Assembly (NCBI GenBank): GCA_963930775.1
Contig: OZ005703.1
Span: 5,270,001-5,334,000 of the forward strand
From: Cliona cf. orientalis
Taxonomy: Eukaryota > Porifera > Demospongiae > Clionaida > Clionaidae
Direction of reading: 5' to 3'
Length of the DNA stretch: 64,000 nt
The notes under the pieces are model-generated. The model was given only the letters and a program-made list of their open reading frames with translations. It was not told where the DNA came from and ran no database searches. Within the stretch, counting starts at the first letter, position 1. Each line of letters begins with the position of its first letter. This document shows positions 1-19,407 of this stretch, in pieces. A program made the translations under genes and the position numbers.

Positions 1-1907
1 GTTTAGTACTAGCTTGGGTTCACTTTCAATAATATAACTTGGCTAGCCTTTTATAGCTATTTATATGCTGACGATATCACAAAGCCATTCAAGAACACAT
101 CACCGCAATACTATACTCGCTGATATGATTGTTCATGGATGTACTGCTGCACACTAGCTATTTGTACAATAATTAAACTTCCTTAATATGCATGCATGCA
201 TGCATGCATGCATGATGGGCTCATGTGTCAACCACAACATGAGACTATTATGGGCTGCCACCCAGTAGCTATATTAAAAACCAGAGTTAAAACTCAGGCT
301 CTCTAGAGCCTGGACTCAAGGATACCTAGCATTCACTTGCTATAGTGTGGCTGTAGCTAGCTCAACCATGGCAAAGTTGTGTTGTGGGAAGCTCAATCGC
401 TCCAGCTGCAGCCTTGCAATTGGTAGTACTAGTCGGCCAACAATAATTACACCAGTGCATAGGTGGCGGAAGCAGGGGGGGGGGCACGAGGGACACATGC
501 CCCCCCCCCCCCTCCAGAGGCACTGAAGCCTTGCAAATATGTACTGACGACCATATAATTATAGACAACCACTTCCGAATTGCTATGCACTATCATACGG
601 TAGATATTATTATCACAATGCAATTACTGAGGTATCGCTGATAATTTTCTACTTTGGATATAGGTGTTCTTGAAAAAGCATAAGTTCAATTAATTAATTC
701 AGGGGGGAATTGGAAGCACTTGGGGACATACTTTTTGCATGGGCGCGCAGAATGGATCGAATGTAGCTATACTAATACATGTAATTAATATTATACCGTA
801 TCCGATCTAATTAACGTGCCATGAAAAAATAATTACGAGTGCTGGGTGGCGTGCCATTAGAGCGTGAAAATTATCCTTCGTGACCAGGTGGCATGCAAAA
901 TTTGTACACAAAAGCATAGGGATGCGTGGGTGGGCGCATATAGAGCATGAAAATTGCACTTCAGGCCGAGGTGGTACATCTATTAGAGAGGCGCGTTAAT
1001 TAGATCGGATACGGTAGAGATTAGGAATTTTGATTCACCCCTTAAGCTTGGAATTAAAGATATGGCCCTTTGAAGTTTTCCCGTAATATGTTTGTATAGG
1101 CCTATTGGCCTAGGGAAGCCATGCAGTTGCAATATTTTTCGCCCACGTCACGTCGATAAACGGGGAATACCGCGCCGCGCCGTCAAAATTGCACTGTAGG
1201 GTGCCAGCTTACATTGTATGGCTCTACTAAACATCCAGCTCAACTGTATGGTGGTTTTTCAGACAATTTTTTCTGCTTAGTGTGTGGTCTCCTTGATAAA
1301 AGAAAAAACAAGCACTGCTTTGTGGCTATAATCCAGGGGTGGCCAAGGTATTGACGGTCATGGGCCAACATTTCAAAACTCACATCAGGGCCATTTTAGA
1401 CATTATGGTAGCGATGTGATTTATACTGAGCTACCTGCGGTTTAAGGTTATTATCTATAGAAAATGCAAGGAGGAAGATTGGATTCCAAGCTTGAGGCTT
1501 GAATCAAACCATAAAGCCAGCTGTTTCGCATCATTTTCAACAATTAACATTTATTGGAACTCCATTTCATACACAATAGTATATGTGTGCCCCAAATCCG
1601 TTTCAGGTAGGGGCCACATTTGGCCATTCCTGATTATCTTCATTATGATGTGGAGCTCTCTAGAGCACATACCCCATGCTGCATCTATCTGTAGACCTGT
1701 GGAAGTCCATATGGGTAAAGGTCATCAGAATTAATGATATTTCTTGCTCCAAGTCGGAGCGAGTCGAAAATTAACACACAAAATAACAGCAACACTACAA
1801 GTGGTGTGGAGGGAAATGACAAATACACCAAATCACAACAGCAACAACTGAATAATGCAATCATCATTGTGAAATCTCTGATAGTTGAACAATGTGTCCC
1901 GAATGTG
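1..1907. other. Gene-poor left flank
   Basis: I see no supportable gene here; the open frames are short and unlike the neighbouring exons. The stretch holds an ATGC microsatellite near 188-213, a homopolymer G/C patch near 475-512, and a foldback element at 794-1016. Around 1655-1690 there is a piece of the dispersed repeat that begins with 'gagctct..agagcacatacc' and recurs at 11899, 55465 and 62632. Confidence 0.6.
794..1016. repeat. MITE-like element with terminal inverted repeats
   Basis: The left end reads taccgtatccgatctaatta and continues acg. The right end (992-1016) is its reverse complement, giving arms of about 23 bp around a 223-bp element. It has no coding capacity, and the TA-rich termini suggest a non-autonomous DNA transposon remnant. 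Confidence 0.75.
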
Positions 1908-9288
<7,381 letters not shown>

Positions 9289-9742
9289 GGCTGATGCAAC
9301 ACTGACTGATCCGTACTCACAAAAAGTCACCAGTTTAAAGGCTGAGTTCCCTACACGAAGTCAATTCGACGCCAGCTTGAATGATAGAAAGGGAGAGAGA
9401 GAAAGGTGGTTCTTTCTTGCTTTCTCGACTAGCTTTAGGAGGTGGTAAAGGGGCGACTGCTACAACGGAGGTAGAGTCTTGTCTACAAAGCTAGGGAGAG
9501 CGCGTCTGTGCCTATTCCCACAGCATCTAAGCTGTGGAAAAGGAGAACGGCACAGCTCTCTATAAATGCTGGCACTGAGCTGTCGGAATCTTTCAGACGT
9601 GAACGGAGAAAGTCGCGGGTGGTCCGTTCACGCTCCGTAAACTAGATATTTCGTACATTCCTAGGTTACAACAAACGTTGCTCAGAGCAACGAAAGCACA
9701 AAGCCAAAAAGGCGTTGAAGACGCCAGGCAGGCGCTTGTGCA
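9289..9742. promoter_or_regulatory. Shared upstream region between two divergent genes
   Basis: The 454 bp separate the minus-strand start at 9288 from the plus-strand start at 9743. It must contain both 5' UTRs and probably both promoters. I see no clear TATA box. A palindrome-like 'acgtgaacggag ... ccgttcacgctccg' lies near 9597-9640. Confidence 0.45.
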
Positions 9743-12700
9743 ATGTTTTCAGAGGACTCGGAAGGTATCCTGAAGGCTTTCGAGCTGCAGCCATCCGTCT
9801 GGAAGCTCATTCTAAGCTTGTGTCCGGCTAGGGAGGTCGAAGAAGTGAGGAAAGTACTGGGTGACTCGCTAGTTGAGCATGCTTGCGACCTCCATGAAGA
9901 GGTAGGTATGATATAAAGAAACCTATTAATTATGAATCAACGTCTAGCTCTATCAATATCAAGTCTGTGAACAACTGTTCTTTGGTGCGCTCTAATTAGA
10001 ATATCCCTCCGTTTGTGCAGGCTAGTACCCTATACGAGATATGGCAGCAAGTCAGAGAGGATTCAGACTTAAAACTAGCTGAAATGGAGGCTTCCAGGCG
10101 GCCTGCAAGTTCATCCAGCCTACCAGAACCTCCTGCAGTGAGGGAAAGACTAATTCAAGAGATACAGTTCTTTGTCGGCTATCTCCGTCAAAAATCAGAA
10201 GAAAAAGGACAATCTATGGATCCCTTGCTCAGCTTACCGGACAATAGAGAAATATTGGACTATGTTGATCGCTCGAGCTTGAAGGGGGATAGAGACTTAA
10301 TGAGTAGGGGCAGTAGTGCAAGTGGGGGAACGTGTAGTCGTCCAATGAGTGCAGTGAGCTCCAGAGATGGAAGAGAGACTCCACTGCGCTTGCACACACC
10401 CACCAGTGAGGAAGGAAGGTATGCCGTATATAGTAGCAGGTACTAGGTGTGCATGTAATACACGTGCAGGTACATGTACATGTACATGTATGTTCCTGGG
10501 GACCAATGAGTATACATGTATTTTACATGCAGTGAGGTGATGCCTAGCAACCAAGGTTTTTGCAAATTGCTGACTACCGGTGATCATAGGATAAGCAAAT
10601 GATGAAATGGGGGTCATGGGACTGTAGAATAGTTGCAAGACTTAAATGGGATGCATTTGATCATGAATCTCATGCACATTAATACAACTACCTCAGAGCG
10701 GTTTTGTTTATGTAGTTTATTGATTGCATGCAAGTTTAATGATTACGAGCTCTGGAAAACCTTGCAATTCACAATTACAAAACCTGACCTATGGTATTGC
10801 ACAATATAATGTATATGTGCACATATGATAGTACATTGTACGTTATTATACTATATACAACGAAAAATATTTTTCAGACGATCATTTTTCTTATATAGTC
10901 CGTGTCATTACATGAGGGCATGGATACGCGTCTTGGATGCGCCCGGTTGCTATGAACGAGCCGCACTACAAGGCTCAGGATTGGTCAGAACTGTAGGGCC
11001 GTGTGCACAAAGAAGAGTGGCCTTAATGCCTCGGGCCATAGCTACAGCTAGAGACGCATTGTCGAACGATCGGCGCGAAAGCGCCGTGCGCTGGCGCTAG
11101 CCACCGAGCCTCGAGCGAAGCGAGAGGCGAGGTTTGTTCATACCTGTCAGTAGTCCGATAGCTAGCAACGTTCGAGCAGAGCGAGAACGTTCATGACGTT
11201 GCCATTGCACAATCTATGGTCGGAGCTGCTTGCTTTGCCAAGGGGTGTGGCCTCTGCGACCGCTTCCATCTGCACATGCGCACGGTACTATGGGCAATCT
11301 TGCCCAGGCAGGATACTGTTTGTGCATGAACTATGTCTCTATGTTTTGTGAGCATGTACTGTTAATAGATGATCATGCATGCTAGCCACATTATCCCATG
11401 ATTGTGACATTAAACATACTTGTACAATACATATAATATTTCTGCCCGTTTGCAGTCAAGTGTCTATGCTGAGTGATCGGGTGGAGGCTGTCAATCAACA
11501 TGTCAATGTCTTTGACATTGATGCTGTGGTGAAGCACCTCAGGTCAGTAACTCTGTACTGCATTCATTATTGTTGCCCCACACACATGCAGGCTAGTGTT
11601 TCATCATCTAGCTATGTTGCATATATTGTGTAGGTGTGCAGTGCAATGCTAGCATGCTGCAACTAAATTAATCATAGATAGACATTCTTGAAACAAAAAA
11701 TATGCTTGTTTTAAGTTCTAACCAAATTGTACACTGTAGCCTCTACTTTCTGACTCGAACTTACCTCTACATGTAGAGTATTGAGATTTGTGTGAATGAC
11801 AGTGATGACAACAACAAATAGAATGCAAGCGGGGTAATAATGCTACGGTAGACATTCTTGAAACAAAGAAGTACTTGTTCTAAGTTTTAACTAAAACTAG
11901 AGCTCTCTAGAGCACATACCGTGGGGTAATAATGCTACAGTACGGTATTATGGATGAGATTTTTAATTCCCACAGGGAGGTTATTGAGGATGAGTGTGAT
12001 CAGTATCGCCAGGACATTGCCTTCCTCCAGAGCTGTCTCTATGGAGAACATGACTTCATCACTGCCACTTTGGAAGAGGAGGTGAAGCCTCAACCAACAC
12101 TACAAGGTAGACACACACACACCGAACTTTAAAACACTTTTTCTTCTATAAATCATAGGAGTACCATCCCAACGCTTTAATAGGCACATTTATCACAAAA
12201 GGTAGAGCCATGTTTAAAGGTGCCTAACCTTGAAGCGAACTAGGACTCGAGTGGTTGCATGTATTATACCCAATACTGGATTGGGAATGGTAATGGTCGT
12301 CACCACACATTGAGCCTCACTCCTGCATACCATTCGAATTCGTCGAACTTGCAACACTGAACATGGCATATCTCTCCTGCTAGCTGTTTACATGTATTAC
12401 ACACTTATGATGAAAAGGGCCTGCATATTATAGAGAGGAGTATTGTCACCTGCTACGCATGTCATTGTACCATGTACTGATAGGCATCGAGTGCTGTAGA
12501 GCTTATTTCACACCTCCATCTGAAAATTAAATTATGCCCCCCCTACTACCCTAATTTTGGCTCATTTTGGAGGACACACTCAGTATTGTATAGTCTTTAT
12601 GAAATACCAATTATTTTGCAGAATTGCGTGACCTTGGCACCAAACTTGAGCACGAGATCCTTGAGAGTGCAGCCAAACACAGACCAGCTAGAGACCTTCT

Positions 12701-13472
12701 CTCCCCTGCCTCTAGTTCCCAGCCCCCAGTGCTGAAGCCTCTGCTACCAAGTCTGAAGCCAAGGCCTCCACCTGACAGGTAATGAATACATGTACACTGA
12801 ATACCACCCCTAGTTCTAGCCTACGTACATAAATGGCCCTGCCTTTTTCTGAGATGACGTTTGTCTGAGCAGGTAATGGGGTGGTCGCCCCCTTACCCTT
12901 AGGTTCGGGATTGGTAGTAGATAAACCTAATTTTCATGGGCAAATGCATGCATGGTGCAAGTTAGCCATTATTGCACTCTGTGAGTTTACATCATACGTT
13001 CATATACCAGTACTGTTATTTTCTTTCTAGCTCGCCAAGTGCTAAGCCGCTGAAGAGAGCATCAAGAGTGAAACCCAAAACAAAATCACATCCACAAAAA
13101 GGCACAGACAGCTCTACAGCTACACTCAGCCCACAGAATGACTTTGTATGTCTTCACCATCGTAGCGATAATAGTGGCGGAGTGGCAGGAGACATCAATA
13201 CAACAGCAGACTGTGAAACTGAGCATCTAGGTGCTCATGCGTATACAAAAGACCATGGTGAATTTGAAGCATTCAATTCTCAAAATTCAGCTCGTGTTCT
13301 AGATATTGAAGCAGCATCTACAAGGCCTCATGTCCGTCACAAAGAAATGAACAAAGCTACTGGTTCTCCGTACAGCACACACAGACTTCAGTTGAACTGC
13401 TTAGAGAACAGCAATAGCCATCAGCCATTGCAAATGGTTCAAAATTTGTCAGACGGCAAACCAATCACTTAG
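9743..13472 (+). CDS. CCDC24: Coiled-coil domain-containing protein 24-like
   Basis: Six exons (9743-9901, 10021-10418, 11456-11542, 11976-12106, 12622-12778, 13031-13472) join in frame to 457 residues. The N-terminal block (PSVWKLILSLCP, EVRKVLGDSLVEHACDLHEE) and the VFDIDAVVKHLR segment followed by VIEDECDQYRQDIAFLQSCL match my recollection of vertebrate CCDC24: W-x-L, E-V-[KR]-[KR]-[IV]-L-G and a DAVV..LR..[IL]E.EC coiled coil. The middle is a predicted helical coiled coil. The last exon is a basic, then Ser/Asn-rich tail without a recognisable domain. CCDC24's molecular role is poorly known, so I give no function. The first ATG in frame is used. Its 5' neighbour is divergent, and its 3' end converges on SERBP1 with 543 bp between. 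Intron 2 carries a high-GC hairpin repeat near 11060-11200. Confidence 0.75.
10920..11310. repeat. GC-rich repeat with internal hairpins in a CCDC24 intron
   Basis: This patch is distinctly more GC-rich than its AT-rich surroundings. It holds short inverted repeats such as 'gcgcgaaagcgc', 'tcgagcgaagcgaga' and 'cgttcgagcagagcgagaacg'. It looks like an inserted non-coding element. The open frame across it (10825-11100) has no coding character. Confidence 0.5.
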
Positions 13473-14015
13473 TATCATCATGGACAATCTAATTGTCAAC
13501 TATAGATTAAATTTCCATGCCAAAATTAACTTACTACTATGGTACATCATGACAATATTATTATAGCTGTATAGTCAATCTTGGCATCTTTGGAGCAAAT
13601 GTGCACTGGACCTGCGTAATAATGCACAAGGCCGAGGGATTAAATTGAATGGTACTCATCAGTGCACCAGCATGCAATTGTTGGCATTCAAAACAAATCT
13701 TGATCAGGGTTAACTTGCTTAGCATAGCGTAATTATGATACGATGTATAGGTATTGCATGAGCGACTGATACACAAATTTGCCACAAAGATCACAATGCA
13801 TAGCATAAGATACAACCCAAACAGTCTAGAATTACAATAGTGACATAAATGATGATCATGCATAATGTGGTTTACAATATCTGTGTGCAAGGAGGAAAAA
13901 TCTAGCAAATGGTTAATATTGGCAAAGGCAACTGGCCAATTTAGGGCGTTCAAACAAATTGATTGCAGGAGATATGTATCGTGTAGACCGTACTCCAAAA
14001 ATAGCATGTGACAAA
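13473..14015. other. Convergent intergenic spacer
   Basis: AT-rich sequence between the 3' ends of the CCDC24-like gene (plus) and SERBP1 (minus). I see no further gene; it should hold both 3' UTRs and polyadenylation signals. Confidence 0.6.
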
Positions 14016-17000
14016 TCACATGACCTCAACGGTGGAAGGTCCTCCAAGAGAGGGGAAGTCCCTCTCATCTTCCACGTTAGGGGCCCTGTCGCGACGATTG
14101 AACCTGCGCCCACCACCTCCTCCTCCTTGGCCCCGCCCACCGCTGCCACGCCCACCATCCTGGAAGCGACGCCCACCACCACGATCCCCATCATCACCAC
14201 CGCGATCACCACGGTCACTGCGATCGAATCCACCACGACCGCCTTCAAAGCCACCACGCCCTCCACCAGACCTGCCACGCCCACGCCTTGCCGGATCCTT
14301 GAAGAAAAAGTGTGATTCAAGAGTGGTCTTGATGCGTCCAGAGGTCTTCACCTTCTCAATGACTTCCTGCACGTGAAATAGTTATAGTATGAACTGTATC
14401 ACGTCTTGTCCAATGAGAAATGGGATGTACTTTTTAGTCCTATACAGTATCCCCCTAATGGAGGTACCGTATAGCGGGAAATTTTCAAGGGAGAAAACTT
14501 TCACGAATTTCGCGATTTTTCAGCCATCCGTGAAAGTTTTTTCCACGAAATTCTAGGCATGCCACACCCATTATGCAACCAGTTTTAACGTTCCGCGAAA
14601 GTTTTCTCCGTGAAATGCTCCTTTCCTACCGATCCGCGAAAGTTTTCTCCCTCCAAAATTTCCCGCTATACGGTATCACACTCACTTTCACTTGATAATG
14701 CATAAGCTCAATTACCCGAGGACCAACATTTCACTTAAACATACAATTATGTCAAAAGCCACAAATTAATATTTGTGGAAAAACAAATACTGTTTGCCAA
14801 CAAAATATTATGAAAACAAGCAGCTAAAAACCAAGTCAACCTGGTTCTCTTGCACTCACTCACACACACACACGACTAACCCTTGTTCCTGGGAAGAACT
14901 CTTCCTCATCCTTCTGCAGCTGGACGGTGTCCTTCCACTGAGTGTCATCGACGTTCTCTCCAGCCCTTCTCACGCTCAGCTCACTCTTAACGGTCACCTA
15001 CACATCAACGGTTCGTTAGTGAATTAAGACACACAGTGTACAATGGAACACATTAAAACCACATTTTTCTGGTAAAGGTCATCAATCGCTCATATACGAA
15101 CATTTGTAAAATGCTAATTTCTTACGTTAAATTGGATCATGCGCTCCATTAGATTAAGTACGATATCCTAGCAAGAGTCCAGACACTGCACTAAACCTTG
15201 CACATTGTTATTGCAACATCAGCTCACCACATGATCATTAGTGGTGAAGCCTATTTGTTTGTACTTATGTGACACTACCTCTCAAATGAGATACACAATC
15301 ATCTCTGCACAATCATGGTGTGGTCCTTACTACCAATGCAATTATGTACATACATAAACAGTACATGGGCAGGATCAGGTGAAGTTTGGTGAACTCGCCA
15401 GCTGTGCAGTGCTACTCTACCATACACTAGCTAGAACGTTCAAGTACATGTAGGGGGGGGCCATAGCGGCTGTCCCACGTCTGAACCATATCCAGTCCCC
15501 CCCCCCCCCCCACGCACACACACACATAGACCGGAGAACAAGAAAAGAACACTCCACGTGTCTAGTAAACTAACAACACTACTCACAGTGCTGTGTTTCT
15601 GTTTGTATTCCTCGAGTGTCATCTCCCTTGGCCCCTCCTCCTCCTCAGTAGCAACCTCCTGCTCCTTCTCTCCCTCCTCAGCATCACTGGAAAATAAAGA
15701 TGTGTAAGAATTAACACAGAAATCCACTGGACAGATATTGGTAAATGGCCAATACTGATTTGGTTGCTGGAACGAATGTTAGTTCCAAAAGGTTGTGAAC
15801 TTGATACAATGTTTGGGAAAAGACAAAAATTAACTACATGTACCATGGATCAGGGATAGGGCCAAATCTCGAATAAATAAATTCAATGAAGACTATCAGA
15901 ATGCTGAAAGTTTATAAACTTGAAAGTTTGAATACCCAAGCATGTACATGTAGATCAAATTATTTTCCCAACGGTTTATTCATGTTTGGCTAAGTGGTAA
16001 TGACATTTAGCTTCAATGTGCATGCCCTGAAACATGGTGCATTACATGTGTACTAAGATGTTACGCAATATCTGTGTGAAACTGATCTTAAACAAATTCA
16101 CACGTCTGGCCTGGGTTACAGTGATGCATCAAAAGAGGAGATAGATAATCACACAACCTTGGCTTACACTTTAATATTACTGAGGGTTCACATAAAAGAT
16201 TTGGGGGGGGGGGGGGGGGAAGAGGGGGAGAGAGAGAGACATGAAGGCTTTACCCTTTAGGCTCTTCTGGTGCAGGCTCTCCATTGGTAGTTGGCTCCTT
16301 TTGTTCTTGACCAGGTTCAGCGTCCTCGTTAGCCCACTCCTCACTGCAACACAATACAACATTATAGTTGCAAGACCTTATTGGGATGCACAGTCGAATG
16401 CACCCCAATTAAGGTCTAGTAACTTTCTTATTGGCCCATGACCCCCTCTCATTATTGTCCTACCCATCTTAAACTCTGGTTGCTTGGCAATAGCCAACAA
16501 GTAGCAGCTTGAAAACTTCGCTAGTTACTCTCACACACTACAAACCACAAGTAACATGAACACACACGTACTTCTCGTCGACATCAGCAGCCTTGCCCCA
16601 GTTGTGGGCACCACCACCTTCACGCTTTTCAGTAGCTTTCACGGAGCTACAGGATATTTTGGGGGGAAGGGGAGGGGGAGGGGGGGGGGTGAGGAGAACA
16701 AAAGAATAGATATTAGTTGGCATAGCAGATTGTTTATAACCTTTCAGACCTTCTATCGCTGCCACTTCTTCTCTCGTACTCCCTCTTGCCACCTCTGAAC
16801 CCACCACGACCTCCTCTAAAGGGGCGTGGTCCTCCTCTCCCTCTTGAGCCACGCCCCTCACGGTCGCCGCCGAACCCACCACCACCACCACCAAAGCCTC
16901 CTCCACCAAATCCACCACCCTCCACATCCTATTGAACAGTGGGGACAAAGCGAATATCGTATAGGTTGACAACTGAAATACTGTATACGCATAACGAAAT

Positions 17001-18553
17001 ATACACTTGCACAATACACACCTTGCGTACATTCTCGTGTAACACACACATACTACTCTCTTCCCCTTCCCACCCATCTCTCTCTCTCTCCCTCCCCCCC
17101 CCCCCTCTCTCTCTCTCCCCCTCCCTACCTTCCTCTCTCTTACCCTATCCTTCTCCTTGGAAGGCAGTCTTTGCCTTCTTCCCCCAGCATTTTGTCCCCT
17201 CGGAGGTCTGTCCTCTCGATCCTTCCCCTCCCCTGCGGGTGGTCTTCTGTTGTCCTGGCGATCCCCTCGTTCCCTATCACCTCCTCGGCCACCTTGCTTC
17301 TGGCCACGCCCACCGGATGTGTTCTTGTCTTGAGCAGCTGCAGATAGATATCACAGACAAGAAAAGAAGATAATAATATTATTATTATGAGCTGACCATC
17401 AATTAAAAACAAAACCGCAGAATCTTGCTGAACCTTGAACTTTCATTGTACACAAGTGTACGTATGTACATGCATACTGTAGTACCAGTTTGTGGCTATC
17501 AACTTAGATATGAATGAAGGGTCTGTGGTGCTCTAGTACAGTTCGGCTGCTATCAACAGATTTGTATGACTGAATGAGAAGCTTCGCCTCTAGGCCAAGT
17601 CCTGATGCTGATGGCTAACAGTGTGGATCATTGAAGCTACATGTACCTGCCTATTGATTGTCATAGATGCTGACTTAGTGAAATCTCGAAAAAACACGGG
17701 CATGCAGTACAGTACCCACACACGCAGTATGTTTCGTGCCAGAAATAACTCGCATCTTGTTTGGCACATTAGATTAGAGCCACAAGATTGCATTGGACTC
17801 GAAGTCTGCACACGCCTGTATACTTTGGACAAAATTGACTGTTCATGCATCTTATGGTGCCTACACGCCATAATTACAAGACGGACTGTGTCTTGAATCG
17901 TTTCACAGATCTCTCAAGTCTTAGCCCCCGTCCCACGGATCCATCCATCATCCCTCATCAAAAAGCTGGGAGCCACTTGTATGCTGTACTCGGCGCGGTA
18001 TTGAAATTCAATACAATTCCTAAAGAGTGCATCGAAGTAGGTCACAGATCTAGGGTGTGGCTACCAAGCCATGACCTCACACATTGCACATGGAACCATC
18101 GAGAAAAATTTACAACACCTTCACATACAATTTTAATAGCACAAGCACTAAATGACTATTGCATGCTTTTATAGGAGTGATGTACACTGGTATACACAAA
18201 GGCTATGCTCAGAATATGAATATTCACGCCATGATCAGATCCCCACGACACTACTCCCACAGGCCGTGCACATGTATATGCACCCACTCACACGCGTGTG
18301 CACACTTACCCTTTCCAGCGTTCTCAATGGCTGCCTTTTTGCTTTGCTGCTCCTTGGCTATCCTCTCCTTGTTTTCTTTGCCTTTGGTGCCCTTTCCCTG
18401 TGGCTTGGAGCCTCCTTTCTCCTTGGTTCCTTTGCCAGAGGCGTCTTTCTCGGGCTTCGCGGAAGAAGGGACTACAACATCGCCCGGGTCGTCTTCCTCG
18501 TCCAGAAACATGGCGTACCTGTTGGTCGTCCCTACGCTATACTCTTGCTCCAT
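14016..18553 (-). CDS. SERBP1: SERBP1/HABP4-family ribosome- and RNA-binding protein
   Basis: Eight minus-strand exons (18310-18553, 17144-17337, 16750-16928, 16572-16646, 16254-16343, 15587-15686, 14881-14997, 14016-14366) close in frame to 449 residues, near the roughly 410 of human SERBP1 and HABP4. The start is the ATG at 18553, MEQEYSVGTTNRYAMFLDEE, resembling the family N-terminus; no ATG lies closer upstream. Exons 2-3 are RGG/Gly-rich. Exon 4 carries the hallmark EKREGGGAHNWG, exon 6 the MTLEEYKQ motif and acidic stretch, and the last exon a second RGG block before RDFPSLGG. Family members bind the ribosomal mRNA channel and eEF2 in dormant ribosomes and bind RNA through RGG repeats, mainly in the cytoplasm. 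Human SERBP1 and HABP4 are vertebrate paralogues, so this is best read as a pre-duplication orthologue. It sits downstream of EFCAB7 on the same strand, 301 bp away. Confidence 0.93.
14465..14675. repeat. MITE-like element, 'CGGGAAATTTT' family, full copy
   Basis: The 211-bp element starts taccgtatagcgggaaattt and ends with the reverse complement. Its inner arms are 'gggagaaaactttc' / 'gaaagttttctccct'. It lies in the last intron of SERBP1. Related copies are at 27042-27207 (SIRT6 intron) and 32247-32409 (truncated). Confidence 0.85.
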
Positions 18554-18854
18554 CTTGGACCGTGCCTTGCTCAAGATTGCAACGGATTCACTTGCTCTTG
18601 GGTTATCTTCTCACGATAGCGGCCATTTGCAGAACCTCAAAACACACATGGAAATGGACCGTATTATTGTTGAGCATACTCCTTATGGTGCTTCAATTAA
18701 CCGAATAAATGTAAAATTGAAAAATATTAGCGCGGGAAAATAAAAATCATGGCAAAATAATCCGTTTGTAATACTGCGCTATCCTTCAGTTTTTCTTTGA
18801 TCCACTGGGGATAGTTAGTAGTTTACTAAAATATACTATTACAGTTATTAATAA

Positions 18855-19343
18855 TTAACACAGTATTTTTGATGCAATGCAGTCAACAGTGTAGGGTTCA
18901 TCAGCATTTTCAGGCAAAAGGTGTATCCCAACCTGCAATTAATTATTACACCAGCAATGATGAGTCAGCACATGGTGGTAATATTATGACTTACGGCTGT
19001 TGATTTTGGCTGCAGTGGTAGCACACACACTGAGCTGTCCCTGTTCGGGACAAAATTAGTGCTCCTGCTACAGTCTAGCTGTATGGAGGCCTTCTTCGAA
19101 CCCTGTGCATAAAAATCAAACCCTTAATCAGATTGATCCTTCTTACAATGTTGTGTCTTACACACGGTATAAATGCTGTTATGACTGTATTTAGTACTAA
19201 AAGTTCGAATAGAGTAGAAAGGTAATTCATTACCAGAGTACAAAAGAACTTCTGCATTCATAACTTCAGACAGCTCCTCTTCCACACAACCAATCAACAA
19301 AATTAATATCCTTAATAATTGTCAAAGGAAACCATCCCAGAGC

Positions 19344-19407
<64 letters not shown>

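Noticed and set aside
10825..11100. 91-codon frame in a CCDC24 intron
   Set aside because: It crosses a GC-rich hairpin repeat and has no conserved features or splice context.
13959..14376. Plus-strand open frames rich in Thr/Pro or Pro/Arg
   Set aside because: They are antisense to the RGG exon of SERBP1, whose frame and splice phase are well supported.
18152..18743. Three overlapping plus-strand frames of 130-190 codons
   Set aside because: They are antisense to the first SERBP1 exon and its flank; composition is hydrophobic noise from the complement of Lys/Glu codons.
19234..19276. Possible extra EFCAB7 exon encoding about ELSEVMNAEVLLYS
   Set aside because: Its length is 1 mod 3, while the next exon requires phase 0. 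The flanking exons join directly in frame and match human EFCAB7 without it.
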